In this document: piece by piece, positions 21,131 through 32,892 of the stretch
Position numbering within the stretch: position 1 is the stretch's first letter
Layout: each line of letters begins with the position of its first letter
Source of the DNA: Charina bottae
Lineage: Eukaryota; Chordata; Lepidosauria; Squamata; Charinaidae
Direction of reading: 5' to 3'
Assembly: GCA_023362775.1 (NCBI GenBank)
Contig: JALMGJ010000017.1
Span: 19,603,001 to 19,667,000, forward strand
DNA length: 64,000 bases
Notes under the pieces: generated by a model
What the model saw: the letters and a program-made list of their open reading frames with translations, nothing else
What the model was told of the DNA's origin: nothing
Databases searched by the model: none
Program-made: the position numbers and the translations under genes

Positions 21131-22255
21131 AAAGCCAGGGAGTTTCAGAAAAACATCTATTTTTGTTTTATTGACTATTCTAAAGCCTTTGACTGTGTGG
21201 ATCATAACAAATTGTGGCAAGTTCTTGGTGGTATGGGGATACCAAGTCATCTTGTCTGCCTCCTGAGGAATCTGTATAACAACCAAGTAGCAACGGTAAG
21301 AACAGAGCACGGAACAACGGACTGGTTTAAGATTGGGAAAGGAGTACGGCAGGGCTGTATACTCTCACCCTACCTATTCAACCTGTACGCAGAACACATC
21401 ATGCGACGTGCTGGGCTTGAGGAATCCAAGGCTGGAGTTAAAATCGCTGGAAGAAACATTAACAATCTTAGATATGCAGATGATACCACTTTGATGGCTG
21501 AAAGCGAGGAGGAGTTGAGGAGCTTTATGACAAAGGTGAAAGAAGAAAGTGCAAAACCTGGGTTGCAGTTAAACCTCAAAAAAACCAAGATTATGGCAAC
21601 CAGCTTGATTGATAACTGGCAAATAGAGGGAGAAAAAGTGGAGGCAGTGACAGACTTTGTATTTCTAGGCGCAAAGATTACTGCAGATGCTGACTGCAGC
21701 CAGGAAATCAGAAGACATCTACTTCTTGGGAGGAGAGCAATGGCAAATCTTGATAAAATAGTTAAGAGCAGAGACATCACACTGACAACAAAGGTCCGCA
21801 TAGTCAAAGTAATGGTATTCCCCGTAGTAACATATGGCTGCAAGAGCTGGACCATAAGGAAGGCTGAGCGAAGGAAGATAGATGCTTTTGAACTGTGGTG
21901 TTGGAGGAAAATTCTGAGAGTGCCTTGGACTGCAAGAAGATCAAACCAGTCCATACTCCAGGAAATAAAGCCAGACTGCTTACTTGAGGGAATGATATTA
22001 AAGGCAAAACTGAAGTACTTTGGCCACATAATGAGAAGAGAGGATACCCTGGAGAAGAAGCTGATGCTAGGGAGAGTGGAAGGCAAAATGAAGAGGGGCC
22101 GACCAAGGGCAAGATGGATGGATGATATTCTGGAGGTGACGGACTCAACCATGGGGGAGCTGGGGATGGTGACGGCCGACAGGAAGCTCTGGCGTGGGCT
22201 GGTCCATGAAGTCACGAAGAGTCGGAAGCGACTGAACGAATAAACAACAAAAACA
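21131..22255 (+). mobile_element. BovB LINE (type b), 5'-truncated
   Basis: Flanked by the 9-bp duplication TACAGTACA (left 21123-21131, right 22256-22264). It begins inside the RT domain (KAREFQKNIYF) and ends with GTCGGAAGCGACTGAACGAA and TAAACAACAAAAACA. Sequence and length are very close to the matching part of the 12.3-13.97 kb copy. Confidence 0.93.
21132..22243 (+). pseudogene. BovB RT C-terminal half, open frame
   Basis: An open frame of about 370 codons covering RT from FIDYSKAFDC through YADD to the BovB C-terminus (KSRKRLNE). The fingers part of RT and the endonuclease are missing. The frame also runs upstream through the (TG)n tract as a meaningless VCVCVC stretch, so there is no genuine start. 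It has no internal stop, which suggests a recent insertion. Confidence 0.9.
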
Positions 22256-22539
22256 TACAGTACATAGATACATAGTTACCTTTTCCTGCCTGCCTGCCCG
22301 CAGCAGGTCAGTATCAACAGCATCACCATGCTTAGTTCCTTCTGTTGGTTGTCAGTGGATACTGTTGCAGTTTCCTTCTAGATATCTTGACAAATGGCAA
22401 GAGGGATGGGTGAAAGAGAAAGTAAAGATCATACTCTTACTACTGCTGTCTTTCATTTGCCACCAAGTACACTGGGAAGTAAGGAGGGGGAGATGGGATG
22501 GTGTTTTTAGGATTTTATGGATTGATTAATTGATTGATT

Positions 22540-22910
22540 ATATGCCATCAAGTCATTTTGACTCCTAGTGACCACATTCTCCATGACGAACTGTCCCTAA
22601 CCTGTGCTTTCAAGTCTCCGAACAGTGCACTCATCGCCACTGTAACTGAGTCCATCCACCTTACTGCTGGTCGTCCTCTTCTTCTCTTTCCTTCCACCTT
22701 TCCCAGCATTAGAGCCTTCTCCAGAGAGCTAGGTTTTTGCAGATTGTGTCCAAAGTAAGATAATTTGAGCCTGGGTATTTGTGCCTCAAGTGAGAACTCT
22801 GGGTTGATTTATTTGATTATCCATTTGTTTGTTTTCTTGGCTGTCCACAGTATTCTCAGGAGTCTTCTTCAATTAGAATTTTATAGGGGAATGGAATGTT
22901 GTAAGGGATA
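22540..22910 (-). pseudogene. Decayed BovB/RTE-like 3' coding fragment, antisense
   Basis: The + strand resembles the complement of BovB C-terminal coding sequence: GCTGGTCGTCCTCTTCTTCT (for the KRKRGRP region), CCTTCCACCTTTCCCAGCAT and TTTGCAGATTGTGTCCAAAG (for the KYFGH region). It is much more diverged than the other BovB copies. No tail or duplication could be assigned. Confidence 0.6.
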
Positions 22911-23039
22911 TTTGGAAATGGGGCCAGTTATGCTATTTATTTTTTTGAATTAAATATTGCAAATTCTCAAACTTTTGTTCTCTTGTGAAAAAGACATCAG
23001 TTTTTATCCTTCATTACACAGCTGCCATTCATTACACAT

Positions 23040-23453
23040 GGGTGTGGTGGCTCAGCAGTTAAGATGCCAGGCTTGTCAATTGGAAGATCGCAAGTTCGGA
23101 GGTTCGAATCCCTAGCCCCGTGTGACCAAGTGAGTTCCCGCACTAGCCCCAGCTCTTGCCAACCTAGCAATTTGAAAGCATGCAAATGCAAGTAGATTAA
23201 TAGGTACCACTTCGGTGGGTAGGTAACAGGGTTCCGCGTGCGTCATGCCGGCCACATGATCGTGGAAGCATCTTCGGACAATGCTGGCTCTTCAGCTAAG
23301 AAATGGAGATGAGCACCGGCCCCTAGAGTCGGACTTTTGTTGTTCAGTCGTTTAGTCGTGTCCGACTCTTCGTGACCTCATGGACCATAGCACGCCAGGC
23401 CTTCCTGTCGGACACAACTGCACAAATGTGCGGGGGGAACCTTTACCTTTACT
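23040..23453 (+). repeat. Sauria-type SINE, full length, interrupted
   Basis: Head GGTGTGGTGGCTCAGCAGTT, box B region GGTTCGAATCCCTAGCC, body CCAGCTCTTGCCAACCTAGC. The BovB-like 3' part carries AGATGAGCACCGGCCCCTAG, GTCGGAC, and after the interruption ACAACTGCACAAATGTGCGG and ACCTTTACCTTTACTT. Flanked by the 14-bp duplication TTACACAGCTGCCA (23014-23027 and 23454-23467). A 72-bp antisense BovB tail sits at 23335-23406 within it. Confidence 0.92.
23335..23406 (-). mobile_element. 72-bp antisense BovB type A 3' end inside a SINE
   Basis: The complement matches the end of the BovB at 50.07-50.14 kb with about one change: ATGGTCCATGAGGTCACGAA, GTCGGACACGACT, AACAACAA. GTCGGAC is repeated on both sides (23328-23334 and 23407-23413), which could be a short target duplication. 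Because that heptamer is also part of the BovB tail, microhomology may have guided the insertion. Confidence 0.85.
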
Positions 23454-23467
23454 TTACACAGCTGCCA

Positions 23468-26060
23468 GTATTTTTATGCTCTCTGCTCCACATATTTCCA
23501 TCCCTCTAAAACCTCCCTGGCTGCCTAGATTTTCCAGCTTGAAAAAGCCTCACAAAAGAAGTTCCTTCCTGGCAGGTGCACAAGGAGACTAAATAAATGT
23601 TTTAAAAATCACCCTCCACCCATGAGAAATTTACACCATCCTCTTTTTGTTTGTAAATGGTTTAAAAACAAATTTTTGTTCATCAAATAAAATTATACCT
23701 GGTTAAAGAAATGAATTTTTCTAGTAAGAATAAATGCAAAGATCTGTGAGACAAGAGTGTATGTACGTACATCAGCTTTACAAAATGGTAACAGCAACTC
23801 TAGGAAAAATCCCCAATACTGTATAATGACAATAACGTATGTGCCAAATGAATTCCCTAATAAAACAGATGTGGCAAATTACATTTAATAATGTTTGACA
23901 ATTCCCCACACTGCTAATGGTTTGTTAGAAATTAGTCCCCAATGTTTTAGGGACTGCTGGTTCTTTCAGCCATTTGCTTGGTCTGTTTACATGTTTCATT
24001 TTTAGCATGTCAATTTTTTTATCATCTTCCTCTGCTCATCAGTGAGTCTTTCTTCCCACTGAGAGTTTATTTCAAAAGTTAAGGTGTTTGTACATGGCAA
24101 TTTTCTCCTTCAAGGAAAAAGACTATGGTTTAATCTAAATATACCTTTATTTGCCATAACATATAGGCTTCCAAAACCATTAGACTCTGTGTGAATTTTT
24201 TAGAAGAGACTGAATTTAGAAATAGCTGGATAGGCTATTCCAAAAACAATATTCAGGGCTTCTTTCTTTGTGTGTAGTAGAGATTCATTAGTAAGGCTCT
24301 TATCTATGCATTTGGAATATGCAATTGTTACAAGAAGAACATGCAGTAAGAATCCAAAAGATCTCTCCAGAAATTCCAGAAGCGGCTATAGATGCCTATC
24401 AAGATAGATTCATATGTGTTTGTCTTCAGTGACATGACCTGTATTACTGAGAAACTAGACAAGTGCATATCTTGCCATCCCACTGGTGTGTTCAAGGTAG
24501 CCAACAAAAATGTATACAGCAAAACACAATAGCATATTTAAGAATTAAGCTCAGATAACATATAGAAAAAATAGCTTAGCTGATTTTAGAAAACCACACT
24601 GATGGAACAGGAGGAAGTATGGTTTGGAAATATGCAACCATACATTATATATTTTAGAATTCTGATGCATTTTTATTCATTTATTTTATCTTCATCTCAC
24701 TTTTTCTTGGCAAAGACCAGGAAAACCTACCCATATATGAAAGGGGTCAGGAAGTGAAAGTGTGTGTCATAAGAACTAAGGGGACACCAAGTTGAGAGAA
24801 GCAGAAGCGACAGTAATCAAGAAAAACTCAGAGAGAATGGTGTACATGCACAGGAGCAAGTGAGCTGGAATCAGCTGAAACCAGACAAGACTATATGATC
24901 GACAAAGAATAAAGAAGCTAAAGTAACCACAAGGCAGCAAGTCATACTTAAACAAGCAATAGCACAACAATAATGGAGGTGACATGTGATGGAGGGCTGC
25001 TGGCATGAGATAAAAACAAGAGCTGTACAGGGGCTTGTCAAAAGACCTCATCTGTGCAGGCAACCATCTAGTGAGCACTCTGTCTTCTCCAACACCCCTT
25101 GCATTACCTAGCCAGTATTCTAGTGAAGCTTGGTGAGTATGAGTGTGTGAGTGTGTGATGCTTAAGCAATTGTAATCAGCACGGTTAAGTGGATAACTGT
25201 GTTTCTATTACTGCATAAGATCTCGAAGTTCAAATCTGTAACAAGTGGATGGGTCAAGTAAGCTTCAGCTAAGTTTGAGATTCAGATATGCATCAACCCT
25301 GGTATCCCAAGGAGTGCTTCCTCCCTTATAAACCTGTCTGGAGTCTTCATTCATCTTTGGAAGAGCTTCCCCAGATGTCTCCACTAAGTGAAGTGAGGCA
25401 GGTAGCTACAAAAGAGAGGACTTTCTCATTTGGGGCCCCATTTCTGTGGACCAAAAGGCACTGATACAAATAAATATGGTAGAGGTTGTAGCATACATGC
25501 TTCCTATTATTTTTCTGTGAGAATTGCTTTGATATTTTGGGAACTTTTAATATTTTAAAATATAATCTGCCAGGAAGATTAATTAATCCGATGGTCAGGG
25601 GAATTGTGGCCAATGGAACTAGAGCTAAGCAGAGAAATGGTTGGGCATTTTTTCCTACCAGTTTTCATCCAGTCTTATGAATTTGCTTGTACAATTTGTT
25701 CAGGAAGGAGAGAATTTTGGAGAAATGTTTGCAAGTGGAACTTGGTGTTCATGAACTGATTTCAGTTCAAGATGCCCAAGCCATGTGTACAGCTGTGCTT
25801 TCTTTATTGTTCAGTTCTTTTTCTAACAGATTGCAGCCTTCCTGGTGTGTTTTTTCAACCAATCAAACAAAAGACACTTGAGTCAAAATTATGTTTTTCT
25901 GCTGCTTGCTTTTCTGAAACCTCCAGAAGAACAAGTGTTCTGTAACAGGGTTACAGAAGCGACTCTGCAAGAATTGCAACATATACAGGTAAGCTAAGAT
26001 AATCAGGTAACAATACAAGATCACACATATGACTAATAATAATAACCCAGTACACTACAC
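23468..26060. other. No recognised feature
   Basis: AT-rich, apparently unique sequence with no element ends, no long simple repeats and no recognisable domain. Confidence 0.45.
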
Positions 26061-26074
26061 CTGGCTTCTTGTTA

Positions 26075-26398
26075 AGGTAAAGGTAAAAGTTTTCCCCTGC
26101 ACAGTCGTGTCCGACTCTAGGGGGCAGTGCTCATCTCAGTTTCTTAGCAGAAGAGCCAGCGCTGTTCCAAAGACGCTTCCGCTGTCATGTGGCCGGCATG
26201 ACGCGCACGGAACACTGTTACCATCCCACGGAAGTGGTACCGATTTATCCACTTGCATTTGCATGCTTTCGAATTGCTAGGTTGGCAAGAGCTGGGGCTA
26301 GTGCGGGAGCTCACTCCATCATGTGGCGCTCGGGTCTCGAACCGCCGATCTTCCAATCGACAAGCCTGGCATCTTAACCACTGAGCCATCGCGCCCCA
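26075..26398 (-). repeat. Sauria-type SINE, full length, antisense
   Basis: On the minus strand it starts GGGGCGCGATGGCTCAGTGG, has box B GGTTCGAGACCCGAGCG and the body CCAGCTCTTGCCAACCTAGC, and ends with the BovB-like tail CCTAGAGTCGGACACGACTG and an ACCTTTACC repeat. A perfect 13-bp duplication TGGCTTCTTGTTA (26062-26074 and 26399-26411) frames it. It has the cleanest ends of the SINEs here and is probably young. It would depend on a LINE for mobility. Confidence 0.95.
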
Positions 26399-26411
26399 TG
26401 GCTTCTTGTTA

Positions 26412-27340
26412 TTGAATTAAATAACAACTGAAAACTTCCTGAGGAACTCCTCCCATTACATTTTTCAGCTGTGTGGGTATTTTCATTGCTAAGGGGGAGT
26501 ACTGCACTTAAGCAACTAGTGGAGAATTTGTACTATCCTGGGAAAAATTAAGAGAAACTGTCCAACCATTTTTTCTTATCATAGATTTACTTCTGAGATG
26601 CTGTGACATAGGTAGAATTTGCATGCCTATTCAAGGCAGGCCAAGAAGGCAGTCTGCGTATCCCTCTCTCAGGGAACCCTCAGGAAAAGGGGTGCCAGGA
26701 AGGAGACCTTCTTGGGGACAGTTCCCCAACTTGGAATCACATGAGAGTAAAGGGGCAGGGCTTTGATCAGATGGTTGTGGCCACCATCTTGATGTTGTGA
26801 TGCCCCCATGGACACCCCTGCTCATCTCTGACTGGGTGGGGACCTGGGGGAACACTTAGATGTTACACTGTCCCTGGATATAATATATATGAGAGCATAT
26901 TTTCCTGTCTCCTTTTTAAAAGGAGATCTGCAATGTAATCTCTCTTCCACATGTAGCATTTGTGCCACTGCCAAATTGTCTCTGCCTTCTTGTAATCTCC
27001 CACCATTGTCTCTACTAGACAGATGAGCTGATGTACCTTCACTCAACTGTGGCACAAGCAGATCCATTCTGAAGTCAGTCTCTCTTTAGAAACACTAAGG
27101 CTCAGTAATCCAAGGATTTGTGCAGCAAGGAAGAGCAGGCTGTTGTGAAACTGATTCTGAGGGCTTGGGGAGTGAAAACTGTTGTATTGTGTAAGCAATA
27201 TATGCCTTATGCAAGCTGTATACTGCTTTCCATTTTTATAAACCCTGAAGTAGTTTGTGAAGAATAAGTAAATACAAAAATAGATTAAAACAGATTAAGC
27301 AGTCTAAATATAACATATTCAAGCCTTCTGAATCATTTTC
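26412..27340. other. No recognised feature
   Basis: No gene, element end or tandem repeat identified. Confidence 0.4.
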
Positions 27341-27344
27341 AAAG

Positions 27345-28855
27345 TGTGCATTGTTCTAGTCTGTAGCAGTGAAGGCTACCTCTCAGGTTCCACATTGGTT
27401 GAATAAAAAGCAAAACGTTGAGTTTGGCTTGATTACCTAATTGGCACCAGTGCAATTGCTTAGAATTAGTCTAAGCATGTATAGAGCTCGATGTTCCATT
27501 CTGCAACTTGGTGGCCACATTCTGTAGCTCCCCAATCAAGCTCAAGGACAAAAAACATAATACAGTAGTCTAAATCTAAGGTTACCACTGGATAAGCCAT
27601 TATAGCTAGCCTGAGCCTATCCAGATAAGGGAGTAGTTAGCATAGTTACCGAAACCCAAACTGGTAAAAGGCATTCCTACATGCAAAACTCATTTAGGCC
27701 TTCAATGACAGTCGTGATTTTAGGAAGACTTGCAAACTATGTACCTATTTTTCATTAGGGACCATAACTCCATTCAGATAGCAAACTCCCCAGTTTCTGA
27801 GATCTCGGAACACCTACCCACAAGGTCTCCATTTTATCAGGATTCAGTTTTAGTATATTAGTTTTCATCTACCTCATCACTGCATTCAGACAACGGTTCA
27901 GAACATGTACAATCTCTTCTGATTCTGGTGTTATGGAGAAGCACAGCTGAGTGTCATTAAAATATTGATGACATCTACCCCCCAAGTTCTTCATTACTTC
28001 CCCCAGGAGCTTCCTATAGATGTCCACTGCAGAACTATATATATTAAGTGCAGAATTATAGTCATCCAATACTACTCTATGAAATTGTATCTGCAAGTAG
28101 GAGTGGAAACACAACAGAATACAGCCTCCAATCTCTATCTCAAGAAAGTACACCAATGTCAATGATATCAACAGTTGCTGTGAGAATTAGCAGAATCAAT
28201 TCAGTGATATTTCCTCTGTCTCTCTCCCATAGGAGGCAGCCTTCAGGACAACTATGGCTGATGCTATTCTCAACCAGGCCTGAACTCAGATTGAAAGGGA
28301 GTGAGATAATCAATTTTCCCCAAGAACATATGCAGCTACCTGCAGGCACCACCTTCTCAAACAACTTGCCCAGAAAATGGGTATTTGTGATTGGTTCATG
28401 AAATACTCTGAATCCAGAAAGGGTTTTTTTCAGCAAACTACCACTATCATCCATCCATCCATCCATCCATCCATCCATCCATCCATCCATCCATCCATCC
28501 ATCCATTTGATTTATCTGGCTGCCCAATTCAGCACTGACTCTGGATACAGATTAAAAACAGATACAGTAACTAAAAGCAAATAAAAAAGAGCAAACATAA
28601 CTGTGTGGAACAAACATACACCCCAACCAAAACAGACATTGCTTACCAGATGGACACCCTCCAACCTATCCCAGAAATTAAGGAAGAAAAAAAAAGGTTT
28701 TCAAATATCATTTAAAGGCTTGCAGGGTTGTGGCATTCTGAACCTCCACAGGGATGCTATTCCAGAGGGCAGGTGCCACAACAGAGAAAGTGCACTTCCT
28801 AAGTCTTATTAAATAACTTTGCTTAATGGATGGGTTACGAATCATGCCCACTGTT
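27345..28855 (-). mobile_element. L2-like LINE 3' region, antisense fragments
   Basis: Non-coding LINE 3' sequence in antisense, recognised from phrases such as CATTCTGTAGCTCCCCAATC, GCTGAGTGTCATTAAAATATTG and, near 28690-28780, GGGATGCTATTCCAGAGGGC (compare GGGGATGCTGTTCCAGAGGG at 31046 in the L2 copy there). A (CATC)n tract at 28447-28506 separates two parts that may be two insertions. Old and full of stops. Confidence 0.6.
28447..28506. repeat. (CATC)n microsatellite
   Basis: Fifteen perfect tetramers; the complementary strand reads as a false MDGW protein repeat. Confidence 0.98.
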
Positions 28856-29402
28856 ATGGAATGGGTAGAAATGATGGGGGACAGGCATTCTCCTTAAGAT
28901 TTATAGTACTATTCCATCACAAATCCACTCAGTCACGCCCTCTTTGGCTAGTTTAAATGGGCAAAGATTAAGGGAGTATGTGGCAGGCTGGACAGCCACA
29001 AACATTTTTTCCACATTAAACGAAGTGTTCAAATTGGCATGAAGCAATTTTACCTTCAAAGCATCTTGCAAATCTGTCACTGGATGACACTATAAAGATT
29101 TCAAAACAGTTTTCAGTTCTGGCACGTGCTGTGCAAATTGTATCCATCTCTAATAAATATCACCATTTTGCATTTTACTTCACTAAATACAAAGATACTC
29201 TGATGCAACTCCATCTCTGATTTTATTTTTAGTCTTGTAATTCACTGTTGTGACTCTTCTCCTCCCACTCTCCTCCCACCTTCACCAATTTAGTCATTGT
29301 TAGAACTACAGTAAGAGTTTGGAAGTTCTGAAAAATTACCTGCCACTAGAGGTTATTCAAATTCTGGTCTTGATTTATTAGTCTAGACATTTTTAAGGCC
29401 AC

Positions 29403-29526
29403 ATCCTCCCCATCTCACCAGTTTCTGACTGGTAAGAAAGATGCTTTGTAAGTACAGAAAAGTATATGCAAAAGGGATGGAGGATTTGAGGATAAATGCT
29501 ATAGTCATCTGTCTCCTAGCCAAGTA
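29403..29526 (+). repeat. 124-bp direct repeat, copy 1
   Basis: From ATCCTCCCCATCTCACCAG to CTCCTAGCCAAGTA. By eye identical to 29982-30105; similarity stops abruptly on both sides. Confidence 0.95.
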
Positions 29527-29981
29527 GTTAGCAATTCTGTTGAAATGACACACAGACAACAATGAAGAATAGTCCTTTCAGATGAGCTTATTTTATTTGC
29601 AGCATTATGCACAGAGCAAATATTAAAAATTTAGAAAGTAATATTGATTTGCAGCTCCATCAAAGTATATCCACATAAGTTCTCTGAGAAGTTCCCTGTT
29701 GCTATCATTGAATTGCCCACATGTCAACAGTAAACACTTACAAATCCAACAGAAGGAAAATAAGTAATAATAAAGAGCACTTATTAATTACTGTGCTATA
29801 AATATTTTGCATCATTGACATATATCAAACGCTCTCTTTAATGTGCTTTTACAGTACATTAAATTTGTCTGTGTGTGTCTTTGTATGTATACACACACAG
29901 AGAGACATGTATAAAATATACACTGGCTGGCAAAGTATAACACAAGATGGCACTGTTGTCAGCTAGTTGAACCTTCAGAAA

Positions 29982-30105
29982 ATCCTCCCCATCTCACCAG
30001 TTTCTGACTGGTAAGAAAGATGCTTTGTAAGTACAGAAAAGTATATGCAAAAGGGATGGAGGATTTGAGGATAAATGCTATAGTCATCTGTCTCCTAGCC
30101 AAGTA
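29982..30105 (+). repeat. 124-bp direct repeat, copy 2
   Basis: Second copy of 29403-29526, separated from it by 455 bp of unrelated sequence. No TG...CA ends, so it does not look like a normal LTR pair. Confidence 0.95.
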
Positions 30106-30530
30106 TGGGACTCAGAAAGATAGCTCACCACCTTGCAGTAGCTACAGTTTTTTCAGATGGTAAGAGTCTGCTTTGCTTCTTGAGAAGATGTATAAAATAA
30201 AACATTATAATACTGCAGTTACATTTGACTGTTACATATTTAATGCAGGTTAAATGTTTTTTAAGGCTAATAGACATTAACATCACTAAGGTTGTATTTA
30301 TGTTATTTGGGAACATGCGATCCTGAAATTTACCTTTCCATACTGTCCCATCCCTATCCTAATCATCTGTTTGCTCCCACTCATCTTCACCAAGCAGCCC
30401 CCAAACCCAGACTTCTGTTGGGTACGCAGAACTTCAAAATTAAACCACATCAGTGTTTGAGAATATGGATTAGATGATATTACAATGCTTAGGCCTATGT
30501 AATTTTATGAGTAGGTTTAGCCATCTAGGA

Positions 30531-30664
30531 CAGTGTTTCTCAAACTTGGCAACTTTAAGATGTGTGGACTTCAACTCCCAGAATTCCCCAGCCAGCATTC
30601 TGGCTAGGGAATTCTGGGAGTTGAAGTCCACACATCTTAATGTCGGCAAGTTGGAGAAACATTG
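30531..30664. mobile_element. Palindromic hAT MITE (134 bp)
   Basis: Begins CAGTGTTTCTCAAACTTGGC and ends with the near-complement GGCAAGTTGGAGAAACATTG. The two halves pair almost along their full length around CCAGCCAGCATTCTGGCTAGG. Flanked by a perfect 8-bp duplication ATCTAGGA (30523-30530 and 30665-30672), which assigns it to the hAT superfamily. It has no coding capacity; a transcript would fold into a single long hairpin. Confidence 0.93.
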
Positions 30665-30784
30665 ATCTAGGATGAAGGTTAAATAAAATTCTTTACCCGT
30701 TTGGTTATTATATCAGCTTGGAAAATGCAGTGTTGAATTTTGGCACTGCTAGATTCTCTATTTGTATGAATTATTTATGTATTA

Positions 30785-31372
30785 TAACTATTTATTTAAA
30801 TTTATTGGCCGCCCAACTCCAGTGGACTCTGGGCAGTGTACAAAACTAGGGAAAATATAAAAACAGCTAAAAACATTGAATCACACAGGCAGCCCAGACT
30901 AAAATAATTTAATGGACAGCAAAAATAACAAAAGAAAGCAGGGGCCAGTGAACAAATAATAAACATCAACCCCAGGCCTGGGACCAAAGCCAGGTTTTCA
31001 AAGCTTTCTGGGACCTCAGGAAAGAGGGTGCCGTCCTTATCTCTGGGGGGATGCTGTTCCAGAGGGTAGGGGCTGCAACAGAAAAGGCATTCTTCCTAGG
31101 TTCCACAATATGGCAATCTTTAAAGAAGGGGACCTGGAATGCACCCCCTCTGCTGGAATGTACTGGGCAGGCAGAAACTGTTGGAGATAAGTGGTCTCTC
31201 AGACATCCAGGCCCTATGCCATACAGGGCTTTATAGGTAATAACTAGTTCCTTGAATTGCACTTGGAAGCTGACTGGCAGCCAATGCAGCTTGCATAGCA
31301 GTGGTGACACATGGGCACATGGAGAGACGCCCGTTACTGCTCGCCCTGTTGCATTTTGAACCTTTTTAGGCT
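30785..31372 (-). mobile_element. L2-like LINE 3' part with ORF2 C-terminus, antisense
   Basis: The minus strand encodes the C-terminal end of an L2-type ORF2 at 30966-31310: LHWLPVSFQVQFKELVITY, KALYGIGPGCLRDHL, and FSVAAPTLWNSIPPEI. It is followed by the 3' tail (CTGGGCAGTGTACAAAACTA in + orientation). The element appears to continue at 31805-32010, after an insertion of about 430 bp. Confidence 0.85.
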
Positions 31373-31804
31373 GGGATTATCAGGAGTCAACTCAGCATTG
31401 TCTCATAAGCATAATAGGGGGTCTTTCTAGTAAACACATCTCTACTGTGCTTGTGAGATGTTACTTGGGTCACCTGATTTCCTCTTCCTCCTTCTTCTTG
31501 GGTTTGGGGGATTAACAACCTCCATTACGCTTCGGGCACACCTGCAAGCAGTAGGGCTGCACCATGCAGCTCTCGTCCATTTCATCTCACTTGCACGCAA
31601 ATCAGCTATGAATCTACTCGTATCCAGATCTATTGAATAAATGTAAGCTATCTCTATTTTTTCTTCATCTAACTAATGTGTGAAGACTGAATTTATTTCT
31701 GAATGTAATTAAGCTTAAAGTGCAAGTTCCCTGCTGGTTCACACTTCTACTCTGCAAGATTGTCGTTAGCTGCTTGGAGTTCTTTTATTAACCTTCAAGA
31801 CTCC
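31373..31804. mobile_element. Unclassified insertion in the L2-like LINE
   Basis: The L2-like sequence jumps from CATTTTGAACC to TAGCTTCTGGGTGGTCTTCA, which are adjacent in this LINE type as far as I recall. The roughly 430 bp between has AATAAA near 31636 but no clear TG...CA ends or target duplication, so an LTR is possible but not shown. Confidence 0.4.
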
Positions 31805-32010
31805 ATCATTTAGCTTCTGGGTGGTCTTCAAGGCAGCCCCATGTAGAGCACATTGCAATAATCCAATTGTGAGATGACCAGGGCATGAGTGACTGTCTGA
31901 AGGGCCTCCCAATCGAGGAAAGTGTGCAACTGATGCATGAGATGAACCTGTGCAAAGGCTGCAAGTCCAGAAGGACCCCCAAGTTGTGCATCAGTCATGA
32001 ATTGTAATAT
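31805..32010 (-). mobile_element. L2-like LINE, continuation
   Basis: Antisense LINE sequence: GGCAGCCCCATGTAGAGCAC, TTGCAATAATCCAATTGTGA, GAACCTGTGCAAAGGCTGCA. Same orientation and expected order relative to 30785-31372. Confidence 0.65.
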
Positions 32011-32014
32011 ATTA

Positions 32015-32885
32015 AGTCAACCCAGCCTCCATATTTCTCTCTCTCTCATTCCCTTGAATTTGAATTAGATGAAATTTTATTGCTGGCCTACTGTTAGGAG
32101 TTCTTCGTGGAAGCTTGCTAAATAAACCTATTATGTTACCAACATCTGTTTGGACTTTAAATCAAATAATCAAGAAGGTACATCAATCATCTTACTTGTT
32201 TCTGGTTTAAAGATTAAACGAAACAAAGTTACACTTGCAAGTTACTTAATCTAAAAAGAATAGCAAAACAACAACAAAATGGTTGAATAAAATTACTGAA
32301 ATTGATGTATTAAAGGACCAGGAAGTTGTAGATAATCTCAAGGAGCAAGCATACCCTTTTTGCTGCACAAAAGAAGATAAAATTTAAAAAGCACCGTATA
32401 CAGAATAACAGTAAAATTTATTTACTTTACTGGAAGTCTGTGAGCAGATTTTCCTAAGGAAACACATCTGGTTCCTCTTAACAGATGTTGCCTGAATGCA
32501 TGGGGTCCAGGCATGTAGAAATTAGCTTCCATACACTTTAGAAACATATGGATCAGAAATGTGTTTCATATTTTGCTGAATTAACACAGGGATAGGGATG
32601 AGGGAGAACTTTGTTTGGGGTTCATGTTTTAATGGGAACTAACCTGATTTTACAAATCATAAATATTACCTGAACCAAAATGCAATTATACTTTGAAAGT
32701 TACTTTTTAAAAAAATTTGCAGTGGTGTTCTCCAAGCAAAAGAAAGACATTAACAAATGTGTGGCACACACACACATAGAGAAAGCATGTATAAAACATG
32801 CATACAGGGGAAAACAGTGTGCATTAATGTGTATGTGTATGCATACAGAAGTGTCTGTGTGTGTGTCCAAAGTTTTAGTGCAGTT
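32015..32885. other. No recognised feature
   Basis: AT-rich, no repeat or gene seen apart from short CA/TG runs at 32768-32870. Confidence 0.4.
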
Positions 32886-32892
32886 TTCAGCC

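Larger units (their letters stand above)
28860..30520. other. Unrecognised sequence with an internal direct duplication
   Basis: No gene or known element. The one structural feature is a 124-bp segment present twice (29403-29526 and 29982-30105). Confidence 0.5.

Noticed and set aside
21370..22215. 281-codon antisense frame opposite BovB
   Set aside because: It is a shadow of the BovB coding strand; the same shadow appears opposite every BovB copy.
28447..28506. MDGWMDGW repeat protein
   Set aside because: It is the translation of (CATC)n.
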